A stretch of DNA of 64,000 bases from Campanula takesimana (Eukaryota > Streptophyta > Magnoliopsida > Asterales > Campanulaceae), in NCBI GenBank assembly GCA_026119855.1, contig JAOWBW010001458.1, forward strand, positions 232,873-296,872, written 5' to 3'. Shown here one piece after another: positions 35,375 to 44,545 of this stretch (its first letter is position 1; every line of letters begins with the position of its first letter). The notes beneath the pieces were generated by a model that saw only the letters and a list, made by a program, of their open reading frames with translations, made no database searches and had not been told where the DNA came from. The position numbers and the translations under genes are program-made.

Positions 35375-36776
35375 AAAAGACCTATGTTCTGATTTACCCA
35401 CAGCCTTTTGGGAAAGGAAAAAACATGTAATAACACTACCATATGAAAAAGATTTTAATGAACAAACAATACCTACAAAAGCAAGACCTATACAAATGAA
35501 TCAAGAATTATTAGAATATTGTAAAAAAGAAATTAAAGATTTACTCAACAAAAAATTAATTAGGAAAAGTAAATCACCTTGGTCATGCTCAGCATTCTAT
35601 GTATCAAAAAATGCAGAAATTGAAAGAGGTGCCCCAAGATTAGTTATTAATTACAAACCTCTAAATACTGCACTAAAATGGATTAGATATCCAATACCCA
35701 ATAAACAAGATTTACTAAAAAGATTACATGATGCGTCTATATTTTCAAAATTTGATATGAAATCAGGATTTTGGCAAATACAAATAGCAGAAGAAGATAA
35801 ATACAAAACAGCTTTTACAGTACCCTTTGGGCAATACGAATGGAATGTTATGCCCTTTGGATTAAAAAACGCACCAAGCGAATTTCAAAAAATAATGAAT
35901 GAAATTTTTAATCCCTACACTTTTATTATTGTTTATATAGATGATGTATTAGTATTTAGTAAAACTCTTGAACAACATGATAAACATTTAAATATATTTT
36001 ATAAGACAATGATACGAAATGGGTTAGTTTTATCAAAAACAAAAATAAAACTTTATCAAACAAAGATTAGATTTTTAGGACATGAGATAACCAATAATAC
36101 TTTAATACCAATACAAAGATCTATAGATTTTGCTGACAAATTCCCAGATGAGATAAAAGATAAAAATCAGTTACAAAGATTCCTAGGATCATTAAATTAC
36201 ATCGCAGATTTCTTTCCTAAATTAAGACAAATTTGTAAACCACTCTTTGATAGATTAAAAACAAATCCAAAACCGTGGACAAAAGAGCATACTAATGTAG
36301 TTAAACAAATCAAATTACATGTGAAAAGATTACCATGCTTAACTATATGTGACCCTAATGCCCCTAAGACAGTAGCCACTGATGCCTCAGACATAGGATA
36401 TGGTGGACTATTAACTCAAAACATAGATGGGAAAGACCAAATAATAAGATATTATTCGGGAATATGGAACACAACACAAACAAATTATTCTACAATAAAA
36501 AAGGAAATTCTTTCTATAGTTCTATGCATAACAAAATTTCAGGATGATCTACTTAATCAAAAATTTACAGTCAAAGTAGATTGCAAAGCTGCAAAAGATG
36601 TTTTACAAAAAGATGTAAAAAATTTAGCGGCAAAACAGATTTTTGCCCGATGGCAAGCCCTTTTATCAATATTTGATTTTGACATCGTTCATATTGCAGG
36701 CAAAGACAATTCAATCCCAGATTTCTTAACTAGAGAATTCCTACAAGGACATGGCAGACTTCCCACTAATAAATAA
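35370..36776 (+). CDS. Pararetroviral reverse transcriptase-RNase H
   Basis: Continues the polyprotein in a shifted frame. Family-like sequence (AFWERKKH at about 35409) precedes the first ATG at 35496, from which 426 residues are open. RT motifs are KFDMKSGFWQIQI, MPFGLKNAPSEFQ and the catalytic YIDD at residues 147-150. RNase H follows with TDAS at about 295-298 and a later HIAGKDNSIPDFLTR segment. Similarity is to petuvirus/florendovirus/solendovirus-type RTs. No integrase follows. The separation from the protease frame is a single frame change at the A-run near 35360; it could be a decay mutation or a slippage site. Confidence 0.92.
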   Translation, partial: FEKDLCSDLPTAFWERKKHVITLPYEKDFNEQTIPTKARPIQMNQELLEYCKKEIKDLLNKKLIRKSKSPWSCSAFYVSKNAEIERGAPRLVINYKPLNTALKWIRYPIPNKQDLLKRLHDASIFSKFDMKSGFWQIQIAEEDKYKTAFTVPFGQYEWNVMPFGLKNAPSEFQKIMNEIFNPYTFIIVYIDDVLVFSKTLEQHDKHLNIFYKTMIRNGLVLSKTKIKLYQTKIRFLGHEITNNTLIPIQRSIDFADKFPDEIKDKNQLQRFLGSLNYIADFFPKLRQICKPLFDRLKTNPKPWTKEHTNVVKQIKLHVKRLPCLTICDPNAPKTVATDASDIGYGGLLTQNIDGKDQIIRYYSGIWNTTQTNYSTIKKEILSIVLCITKFQDDLLNQKFTVKVDCKAAKDVLQKDVKNLAAKQIFARWQALLSIFDFDIVHIAGKDNSIPDFLTREFLQGHGRLPTNK

Positions 36777-37077
36777 CCAAATTATTGATACACATGATAG
36801 ACGTAATAGATGGCTTAATAGAGGCTTTGGCAACATTAATTATTTAAACCATTTAGTTAGACAACTAAGAGATCTTCAATCTACAGACCTTCCTCATATT
36901 TATACAAATTATGTAATAAGAATACATTTTATGTATGTGCGATTCCTAATTGGTGATCTTGAGGAATACATAGAAAACGATGGAGTTTTCTACCATCAGA
37001 AAAGGATCGCAACAAATATGCTCCTACAAGCAAATGCTCTTTCCAGAAAAATGAGGAAGTTACATAAATTTCTCTAA
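36751..37077 (+). CDS. Small pararetroviral ORF of unknown function (108 aa)
   Basis: Begins with ATGGCAGAC inside the last 26 nt of the RT-RNase H frame, in another frame, an overlap typical of compact polycistronic viral genomes. The protein is basic and rich in Asn, Arg and Leu, with a helical C-terminal part (RKMRKLHKFL end). I do not recognise a family. Confidence 0.6.
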   Translation: MADFPLINNQIIDTHDRRNRWLNRGFGNINYLNHLVRQLRDLQSTDLPHIYTNYVIRIHFMYVRFLIGDLEEYIENDGVFYHQKRIATNMLLQANALSRKMRKLHKFL

Positions 37078-37144
37078 AAATGGATCTTTATGTATTTCAT
37101 ATGTTTGTATTTATTATAAATAAAAACAATCTTTGTTGCAGGCA

Positions 37145-37558
37145 ATGGCAAATTTAAATGAAGAAGACTTACTCTTTTCTGAACAATCATTACAAGAATT
37201 AGAGAAATTAGAAAAAGAGACTTTACTCATTTCACAAACAGAACAGGAACAAACTTGGGACCTTTTTATAAATGGAAATCGTATTCATTTAAATACTTCC
37301 AATTACATAAATTATTTACTACAAAAATCACCAATACTTCTAAGAGAATGCAGAAACTTTCACAAAAGAACCCCTTTTCACAAAACTCAAATGCTTACAT
37401 TTCATATACATGATTTACAAGAAGTCTTTGAAAATAAATCTTCCTCGTCTTTTTCAATTCTTATCAAATCCGAAATCTCAACTTTTAAAAGACTCACAAA
37501 TTGTATTTACCATGATCATTATCCTAATTTTCAGGATTTTCTACATATACCAGATTAA
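37145..37558 (+). CDS. Pararetroviral ORF of unknown function (137 aa)
   Basis: The ATG at 37145 follows a TTTGTTGCAGGCA stretch that looks like a splice acceptor. The N-terminus is acidic and Glu/Leu-rich (SLQELEKLEKETLL), suggesting a coiled coil. The rest is hydrophobic and basic. It starts 67 bp after the preceding ORF in a different frame. Function unknown. Confidence 0.55.
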   Translation: MANLNEEDLLFSEQSLQELEKLEKETLLISQTEQEQTWDLFINGNRIHLNTSNYINYLLQKSPILLRECRNFHKRTPFHKTQMLTFHIHDLQEVFENKSSSSFSILIKSEISTFKRLTNCIYHDHYPNFQDFLHIPD

Positions 37559-37613
37559 AATAGGCTCGTACGAGACTATAAAAATTTACATACTAAAATT
37601 CTCCCTGTTTAGA

Positions 37614-38942
37614 ATGATTACAGGAACCTCGCTCAAAGGAAAGGCCAAGAAAGAACAATCGATCATACAAATCAGACCTCTTACAAAGTTCCCAAATTTC
37701 ATTCCTGACAGAATGCCAATTCAACCAAAACTAGAAAATAGGTTTGCTACTCTTTCCCCCGATGCAAAACCATTCTCTCCCCCAATCTCAAAAGAAACAT
37801 CATCCTCCCAAAAAACAGTCACTTACAAATCTGCCCTCAAAATAGAAAACCCACAAACTTCTCAACCCAATAGACAAATTGTTCCTAATCCTCACCCTAA
37901 ACAAACACCACCCACAAATTATTTTTATAAAAATCATACCGTTTCTATTTGTGTCCTAGAACCAGAAATCTATGAAATGACGGACAATTGGCATCCTTAT
38001 CAATTATCACAATACATTTTACCATCATTGCACAATTATATTCCTGATAATTTCATGAAAAACCAATTTTACTATGAAACCATTCTGACAAAAACAAAAT
38101 CCGCTACTTTTCAATATTCCACAGATCATGTTGATAACACGAAAATTCGTTATTGCAAAGTCAAAATTTTAAAATTCATGACTTTATCAGATTGGGGCCA
38201 AAAGCCAAATGACTCTCGAGATTTATTAAATTCAAACAATTCTAGATTTAATTATTATGACTACATCCTGGCTTGGTCAAGGGCCTTTTTCAGACAAAAC
38301 AAATCTTTTTCTCTTTCATATTTCTTTTACTTTTGTCCGAATTTTTCCTATCCTACACCTTATTGGTTTCATAAATGGTGGGAGACTTTCGGATTAGACA
38401 AATCAATTGTCCCTACAGATGTACAAATAGCCTTCGGCCAATGGTCCACAAAAGTTTCTTACCCAGAACAAATTTCTCAGACTCCTCTTTGGGCTTTATT
38501 TTGTCATAATTTCCAAGTCCCATGGATTTTTATGACAGAATTTGACTTAAGAGAGGAACAAATGTGTAACTGTTCAACAGTACAAAAGTGTGAGTGTGTA
38601 CAAAAAACAATCTTACCAATTCTGATTCGAAAATACAAAATAAAATGGTGGGACAAAACTGAAATTTCTCATTGCAATTCTGGCGCGGTGACAAAATACT
38701 TTCTTTCAAAACCAGAATATTGCAAAACAATTCCTCCCAAACAATCTCAACAAAATGAAGAGTTTTTAGCCAAGAAACAACAGATTATGTCCCAGATGGC
38801 TAAATGTACAAATTCAACGGATCTGGAAAGACTAATGGTCCAACTGAGCGATGAAGGCAGTTCATCCTCTATGAATGAAGGGGATACTCAACCCAATGAT
38901 GACTTCTACACACAACCAGACGATCTAGAATTAGATCTGTAA
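37614..38942 (+). CDS. Pararetroviral 3' ORF of unknown function (442 aa)
   Basis: 442 residues from the ATG at 37614; the frame is open further upstream from 37410 but that part overlaps the previous ORF. The N-terminal ~110 residues are basic and Pro/Ser-rich (disordered-looking). The middle is aromatic-rich with several Trp. A cysteine cluster CNCSTVQKCEC lies at about residues 321-331, followed by KWW and a Ser/Asp-rich acidic tail. The position matches the transactivator ORF of caulimoviruses or ORF2 of florendoviruses, but I see no motif that settles its role. Confidence 0.65.
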   Translation: MITGTSLKGKAKKEQSIIQIRPLTKFPNFIPDRMPIQPKLENRFATLSPDAKPFSPPISKETSSSQKTVTYKSALKIENPQTSQPNRQIVPNPHPKQTPPTNYFYKNHTVSICVLEPEIYEMTDNWHPYQLSQYILPSLHNYIPDNFMKNQFYYETILTKTKSATFQYSTDHVDNTKIRYCKVKILKFMTLSDWGQKPNDSRDLLNSNNSRFNYYDYILAWSRAFFRQNKSFSLSYFFYFCPNFSYPTPYWFHKWWETFGLDKSIVPTDVQIAFGQWSTKVSYPEQISQTPLWALFCHNFQVPWIFMTEFDLREEQMCNCSTVQKCECVQKTILPILIRKYKIKWWDKTEISHCNSGAVTKYFLSKPEYCKTIPPKQSQQNEEFLAKKQQIMSQMAKCTNSTDLERLMVQLSDEGSSSSMNEGDTQPNDDFYTQPDDLELDL

Positions 38943-38978
38943 AGCTGCACAAAAGAAGAAGAAGGCATCTCAGTCAAT

Positions 38979-39188
38979 GGCCCACTGGCCACAAAATTCA
39001 ACAAAGCATCCAGCCGCCCTGGCCCACTGGCCACAAAATTCAACAAAGCATCCAGCCGCCCTGGCCCACTGGCCACAATTTTCAACAAAGCATTCAGCCG
39101 CCCTGGCCCACTGGCCACAATTTTCAACAAAGCATTCAGCCGCCCTGACCCACTGGTCACAATTTTCAAAAGAAGATTCCTCCTGCCG
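38979..39188 (+). repeat. 42-bp minisatellite, five copies
   Basis: Units start with GGCCCACTGGCCACA at 38979, 39021, 39063 and 39105, and with GACCCACTGGTCACA at 39147. Each contains the palindromic TGGCCCACTGGCCA-like core. The array lies directly upstream of the viral TATA box, where caulimovirid enhancers sit. Confidence 0.92.
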
Positions 39189-39212
39189 ACCTGCAAGACA
39201 AAAATCGAGTAG

Positions 39213-39220
39213 TATATAAG
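39213..39220 (+). promoter_or_regulatory. Pararetroviral pregenomic promoter TATA box
   Basis: TATATAAG lies in the large non-coding region downstream of the last viral ORF. A CT-rich TCTCTCTCTCTAG leader (about 39282-39294) follows, as in caulimovirid promoters of the 35S type. The start site would be expected near 39245. Confidence 0.7.
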
Positions 39221-39341
39221 TTTAGATAACTCATTGTAAGAGGAGGCAATTTTTAGTATCAGTTCAAAATTCTCTCTAAATATCTCTCTCTCTAGAAATA
39301 CTCTTGTACTCATCAACCATCTTGTACTCTCAACAATTTGC

Positions 39342-39347
39342 AATAAA
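39342..39347 (+). terminator. Pararetroviral poly(A) signal
   Basis: AATAAA lies about 125 bp downstream of the TATA box. This is the spacing expected for a terminally redundant caulimovirid transcript, in which promoter and poly(A) signal are close together. The remaining sequence to about 39618 would be viral leader. I found no clear tRNA-Met primer-binding site. Confidence 0.65.
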
Positions 39348-39640
39348 CAAGTAAGCTTACTACTCCCGCCTCGAGTACTTACAATTATTTGTTAATTTTT
39401 ACAAATTATCTTTTCAAACAAAATCGTTACGCAAGGTGGAAACCACTAACCTTCCAGACCTACGGGTGACGGATAAACTGAGGTTGAACGAAAGCCTACG
39501 TGTACGTATTTCCAAAAGTCAAAGTTACTGTAGCAAAAAAGTCAAATTTACTATTCACTATTCATGCGATATTTATTTTGAATATTTTTATGTTATTTAT
39601 TGTTATTATCTTAATATGCATATATATATATATATATATA

Positions 39641-39924
39641 CTCCCTCCATCCTACCTCACTTGAGACCTAAGAGGTGAGCACAATAACTAAGGAAAAAGA
39701 ATAAAATAAAGAAAATATGTGGTAGAAAATGAAGAGAGAGAGAATGAGTGGGGTTAATAGTAGGTTGGTTGAAAGAATTGTGTGGTGGAAAATGAAGAGA
39801 GAGAATGAGTGGGTGGGGTAGATTGAATATGCAATTATAAAAAGATTACCATTTTGGGGAGTCTCAAGTGAAGTGTGACGGACCAAAATGGAAATAAGTC
39901 TCAAGTGAGGTGGGACGGTGGGAG
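39641..39924. mobile_element. Stowaway-like MITE between TA repeats
   Basis: Ends CTCCCTCCATCCTACCTCACTT and AAGTGAGGTGGGACGGTGGGAG are inverted, about 284 bp apart. It is a sister of the copy at 25614-25897 and lies in TA repeats next to the viral insertion. Confidence 0.85.
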
Positions 39925-40166
39925 TATATATATAGGTAGGTGCTCAAATGAGAACCACAATTGTGATCAATGGTCCAGATTATAGATATATTGGATACAC
40001 TTGGATACAATACATAAATTTCGATATTACACTTGGATACAGTAGGTTAAAAACTAATGTATCCAATTGTATTTTTGAAAATTAGCTATTGTATCCAAGT
40101 TTTTGGAATAGAGGACCAACCGGGAACTAGCGAATGGAGCTGAGAAGGAAATCACGTCGGAGGGAG

Positions 40167-40572
40167 TGTTGGTTTAGGCGACCGCCCAAGGCCAAGGTGG
40201 GCGACCGCCCACTTCATCAGACGGTTCATCAGACTCGGAACTTGGTTTGGGCGACCGCCCAAGTGTCGGGGCAGGTCTGGACTGAGTCATTTTTTGGGCC
40301 AGATTTCGGGTTTCTTTGTCCATTTAGGGTTAAGTTTTATTCTAGGATGCATATATAAGCAATGTTCCGCCCCCATACTCATTGTAACTCATATTTATCA
40401 TATTATAGTGCAAGATCCTTGCTTGGTAGTGCCCCCAGACGTAGTCAAATATATCGACGAACTGGGTAAACAATTTTTTGTGTCTTTTGCTTTGCTTTAT
40501 ATTTCTTGTGCTTGTTTGTGGTGCTGTGTTTCTTGCGATTTGCTTGGGTGTTTGGAGGGCTATTCCACAACA
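40167..40572 (+). repeat. 5' LTR of the TNT1-like copia element
   Basis: 406 bp from TGTTGG to CAACA. U3 holds three copies of GGCGACCGCCC (about 40177, 40200 and 40250), each a short GGGC/GCCC inverted repeat. A TATA box (ATATATAAGC) is at 40351. The last ~70 bp recur at 45694-45763, identifying the 3' LTR end. Confidence 0.85.
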
Positions 40573-40573
40573 A

Positions 40574-40587
40574 CTGGTATCAAGAGC
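40574..40587 (+). other. Primer-binding site (initiator tRNA-Met)
   Basis: TGGTATCAAGAGC directly after the LTR. It resembles the canonical TGGTATCAGAGC with one extra A. Confidence 0.8.
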
Positions 40588-40642
40588 TCCGGTTGAACGA
40601 TCAGGGGTTATCGGACGATTCGAGTTTATCAAGCAATCAAGA

Positions 40643-43600
40643 ATGGGCAAGGATAAACAAGCGGTGGAGAAATTCGATGGGTCTAACTATGGGTTTTGGA
40701 AGATGCAGATAGAAGATCTCTTGTACAACAAAGATCTCTATAAGCCCTTAACAGGAGTCAAGCCGGAAAGCGAAAAGCAGGAAGATTGAGATCTTATGGA
40801 TCGGAAAGCCCTAGGGGTGGTTAGATCTACTTTGTCGAAGTGGATCGCGAAGACTACCAAGAAGGCGAAAACCACCAAGGAGCTATTGGATTATCTTACC
40901 GAGAGATTTGAAACTCCATCTGCTGCAAATAAGGTTGATTTGATACGCAAGATGGGTAATCTCAAGATGCAAGAGGGAGGATCCATAGCTAAACACATCG
41001 ATGAGTTTATGGATGTCGTAGACTCATTGGCGGCGTTGGATATTATGTTTGGGGATGCGGTTCATGCTTGTCAATTGCTAGCATCCTTACCAGGAAGTTG
41101 GAGCGGAATGGTGACGGCGTTAAATGCTTCAGCGGGTAAGAATAAATTGAAGTATGATGATGTTAAGGACTTCCTTTTAGGCGAGGAGAATCGTATGAAG
41201 AAGTTGGGGACACCATCTACTTCGGGATCAGCTTTAGCTACAACTAGCAGGGGAAAGCCGGGTACTAGCTACAAGGGGAGAACCGAATCAAAGGAAAACA
41301 TAGGAGGTGGTGAGTACAGGCCTAGGGAGAACAAGAATGTGCCAAGGGTTGCCAAGGGATCGGTACAGTGCCATCATTGTAAGGAGTTAGGCCACTACAA
41401 GAAGGACTGTCCCATGCGAGGGAACAGAGCGGCGAATGTGGTAACTGAGGGTGAAGATGTACTGGTTCTAAGTGTTAGTAGTGCGCTAGAATCATGGGTG
41501 CTGGATTCGGGGGCATCATTCCACTCATGCGGGCATGCAAAGGAGATGGAAAATTATACTTCCGGTGATTTCGAAAAGGTCTATCTGGCGGATGGCGAGC
41601 CTTTGGATATCAAGGGGAAGGGGGATGTCAGAATAGGAGCATCGGATGGGAAGGTCTTACATCTACACGGGGTCAGACACATTCCGGGTTTGAAAAAGAA
41701 CATGTTATCAGTTGGGCAGTTGGACGAAAAAGGTTACAAGGTAACTTTTGGCTGCAGGAACTGGGTTATTACCAAGGAGGATTCTGAGATCGCTCGGGGT
41801 AATAAGGAGGGGACATTGTATTTGGCGAATAACACCAAGGATAGTATCGCGGTGATGTCAGCCAAGGGTGATACGGATTTGTGGCACTGTCGATTGGGTC
41901 ACATGATTGAGAAGGGGATGAAAGTACTTTGCTCAAAGGGATTACTACCGGGTTTGAAGACAGTCAACTTGGGGATCTGCGAAGATTGTGTGTTTGGAAA
42001 ACAGGCGAGAAGTAACTTCTCGAGGACAGGTAGGGCTTTGAGGGAAGCAAAGTTGGAATTGGTTCACACAGATTTGTGGGGGCCGGCCCCGGTAACTTTT
42101 CTAGGTGTTACGTCATACTACATGTCGTTTATTGATGATTCGACAAGGAAGGTCTGATTTTATTTCTTGAAACACAAAGATGAGGCATTTGAGGTGTTTA
42201 AGAAGTGGAAGGCCTTGGTGGAGAATCAGACGGGTCTTAAGCTCAAAAGTTTGAGGTCTGATAATGGTGGGGAGTATGAGCTCGGGGAGTTCAAGGAATA
42301 TTGTGCGGCGAATGGCATTCGTATGGTGAAGACACCAAAGGGCACACCTCAACATAACGGGGTTACAGAGAGGATGAACAGGACATTGAACAAGCGGGCT
42401 AGAAGTATGAGGTTGAAGTGTGGACTTCCGAAGACGTTCTGGGCATATGCAGTTGACACGGAGGCTTTCTTGATCAATAGGGGACCATCGGTACCATTGG
42501 GGAATGAAATTCCAGAGGAAGCATGGAGTGGCAAGCAGGTAAATCTGTCCTTTCTTCGCATATTTGGCTGCGTTTCATATGTTCATATAGACTCTGCTGA
42601 TAGAACTAAATTAGATGCTAAATCTGTAAAATGTACGTTTATTGGTTATGGCCGGGATGACTTCGGGTATAAGTTTTGGGATGACCTAAATCATAAGGTT
42701 ATTCGTAGTCGGGATGTTATATTCAATGAACAGGTTTTGTACAAGGACAGAAAAGGGGCATCTGATGGGATTAGTTCGGAACCAGAGATTGTTGAGGTAG
42801 ATATTCCAGACTCGGGTGGGAGCAGGACGGTTCATGATGACCATGATCAGGGGGTCACTGAAGATGAACCACATACTCCAGAACCGGATATTCCGCTGCG
42901 TAGATCCAGCAGATTGCGTGTATCTCCTGATAGGTATTCTCCTTCGAATTACTATTTTTTGTTAACAGATAGTGGTGAACCGGAGTGTTATGCGGAGGCT
43001 GTTTGTAGCGCACTTAGTGATAAGTGGAAAGCTGCGATGGATGATGAGATGGACTCATTGAAGGCCAATAAAACTTGGGAGTTGATTAAACTGCCTAAGG
43101 GGAAGAAGGCGTTGCATAAAAAGTGGGTTTACAGGATCAAGGAGGAAGCAAACGGCAGTAAGCGTTACAAGGCAAGGTTGGTTGTAAAGAGGTTTCAGCA
43201 AAAGTATGGTATTGACTATACCGAGGTCTTCACTCCTGTTGTGAAGATGACCACTATCAGAATGGTTCTGGGGATAGTAGTGGCAGATAACTTGTTGCTG
43301 GAACAGATGGATGAAAAGACGGCCTTTCTTCATGGTGATTTGGAGGAATAAATTTACATGGTACAACCAGAGGGTTATTTGTCTAAGGGTAACGAGGAAC
43401 TGGTTTTCAGATTGACTAAGAGCATGTATGGCCTTAAACAAGCTCCTAGGCAGTGGTACAGGAAGTTCGATGGATTCATGCAAGACATTGATTTTATCAG
43501 ATGTGAGGCGGATCATTATTGCTACTTCAAGAACACTGACAACGGGTACATAATCTTGCTATTATATGTGGATGACATGCTAATAGCGGGCTCTAGTAGT

Positions 43601-44545
43601 AGAGAGGTAAACAGATTGAAAGCACAGTTGTCAGAGCGGTTCGAGATGAAGAATTTGGGGGAGGCCAGAAAAATCTTGGGCATGAGGATTGACCGGGATA
43701 TGGAGTCGGGTAAGTTGGTTCTTTCACAAGCAGATTACGTCGAGAAGGTCTTGGCAAGATTTTGCATGGAAGAGGCAAAGCCAACGGGTACACCATTGGG
43801 TATGCACTTCAAGCTATCCGAGAAGAACTCACCTAAGGGCAAGGAGGAGCGTGACAAGATGGAAAATACTCCATATGCTTCGGCAGTAGGGAGTCTAATG
43901 TATGCAATGGTGTGTACAAGGCCAGACATTGCACATGCGGTGGGAGTAGTCAGCCGGTACATGGGCAATCCAGGGAAGCAACATTGGGAAGCGGTTAAAT
44001 GGATCATTCGTTACTTAAAGGGTACTGCTGGTAAGGCTCTATGTTTCTCAAGCAAGGATGTCGTGTTAGCGTGTTATGTCGATGTGGATTTGGCATCAAG
44101 TGATCTTGATAAGAGGATAAGTACTACGGGTTATATTTTCACATTGGGTGGTACGGCTATCTCCTGGGCTTCTAAATTGCAGAATCGTGGCTCAGTCGAC
44201 TGCAGAAGCAGAATATGTGGCAGTGATAGAGGCAAGTAAAGAGATGGTATGGTTGTAGAACTTCTTGGGTGAACTTGGGAAGACGCAAAGTGGTAATGCT
44301 CTCTACAGTGACAGTCAGAGTGCAATTCATCTAGCAAGGAATCCGGCATTTCACTCTAGGACGAAGCACATCAAGCTGAGGTTTCACTACATCAGGCATC
44401 TCTTGGAGAGGAAGATCTTAAGGCTGGAGAAGATTTTGGGATCGGAGAACCCGGCTGACATGTTGACCAAGGTTGTAAACCTTGAAAAGTTGAAGCTGTT
44501 GGGTATGCTAATTTATAAACCACTCCTATTACCTAGATTTGATTG
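40643..44545 (+). pseudogene. copia gag-pol polyprotein with four stops and one frameshift
   Basis: Starts MGKDKQAVEKFDGSNYGFW (gag). A CCHC knuckle CHHCKELGHYKKDC is at about 41371, and the protease LDSGASFHS at about 41503. The GAG-pre-integrase HHCC segment includes WHCRLGH (about 41882). Integrase Asp/Asp/Glu residues lie in HTDLWGP, RSDNGGEY and HNGVTERMNRT. RT has KTAFLHGDLEE and YVDDM (about 43567); RNase H follows to LTKVV at about 44475. The order is that of Ty1/copia, and the wording is closest to tobacco Tnt1. In-frame stops are near 40787 and 42155 (both at Trp positions, TGG to TGA), 43349 (Glu position) and 44257 (Gln position); the frame shifts near 44180. It cannot be translated whole. 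Confidence 0.93.

Larger units (their letters stand above)
30508..39618 (+). mobile_element. Endogenous pararetrovirus (Caulimoviridae, petuvirus/florendovirus-like)
   Basis: The order is movement protein, capsid with zinc knuckle, aspartic protease, RT and RNase H, then further ORFs, a TATA box and poly(A) signal. There is no integrase and there are no LTRs. That combination defines a plant pararetrovirus rather than a retrotransposon. Both sides are TA repeats (30369-30507 and about 39619-39640), a known preferred context of florendovirus-type insertions. The movement-protein end is truncated and partly triplicated. The coding regions are otherwise long and open. Codon use is strongly A-rich, unlike the flanks. 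The genus is uncertain. Confidence 0.85.

Noticed and set aside
38977..39219. Repetitive HWPQNSTKHPAAL frame in the 42-bp minisatellite, possible repeat protein
   Set aside because: A 42-bp period keeps all frames open. It lies in the viral non-coding region next to the TATA box, with no start context or partner.
30508..39618. LTR retrotransposon (gypsy) interpretation of the gag-RT-RNase H block
   Set aside because: No integrase, no LTRs, and a 30K-type movement protein segment is present, so a caulimovirid is the better reading.
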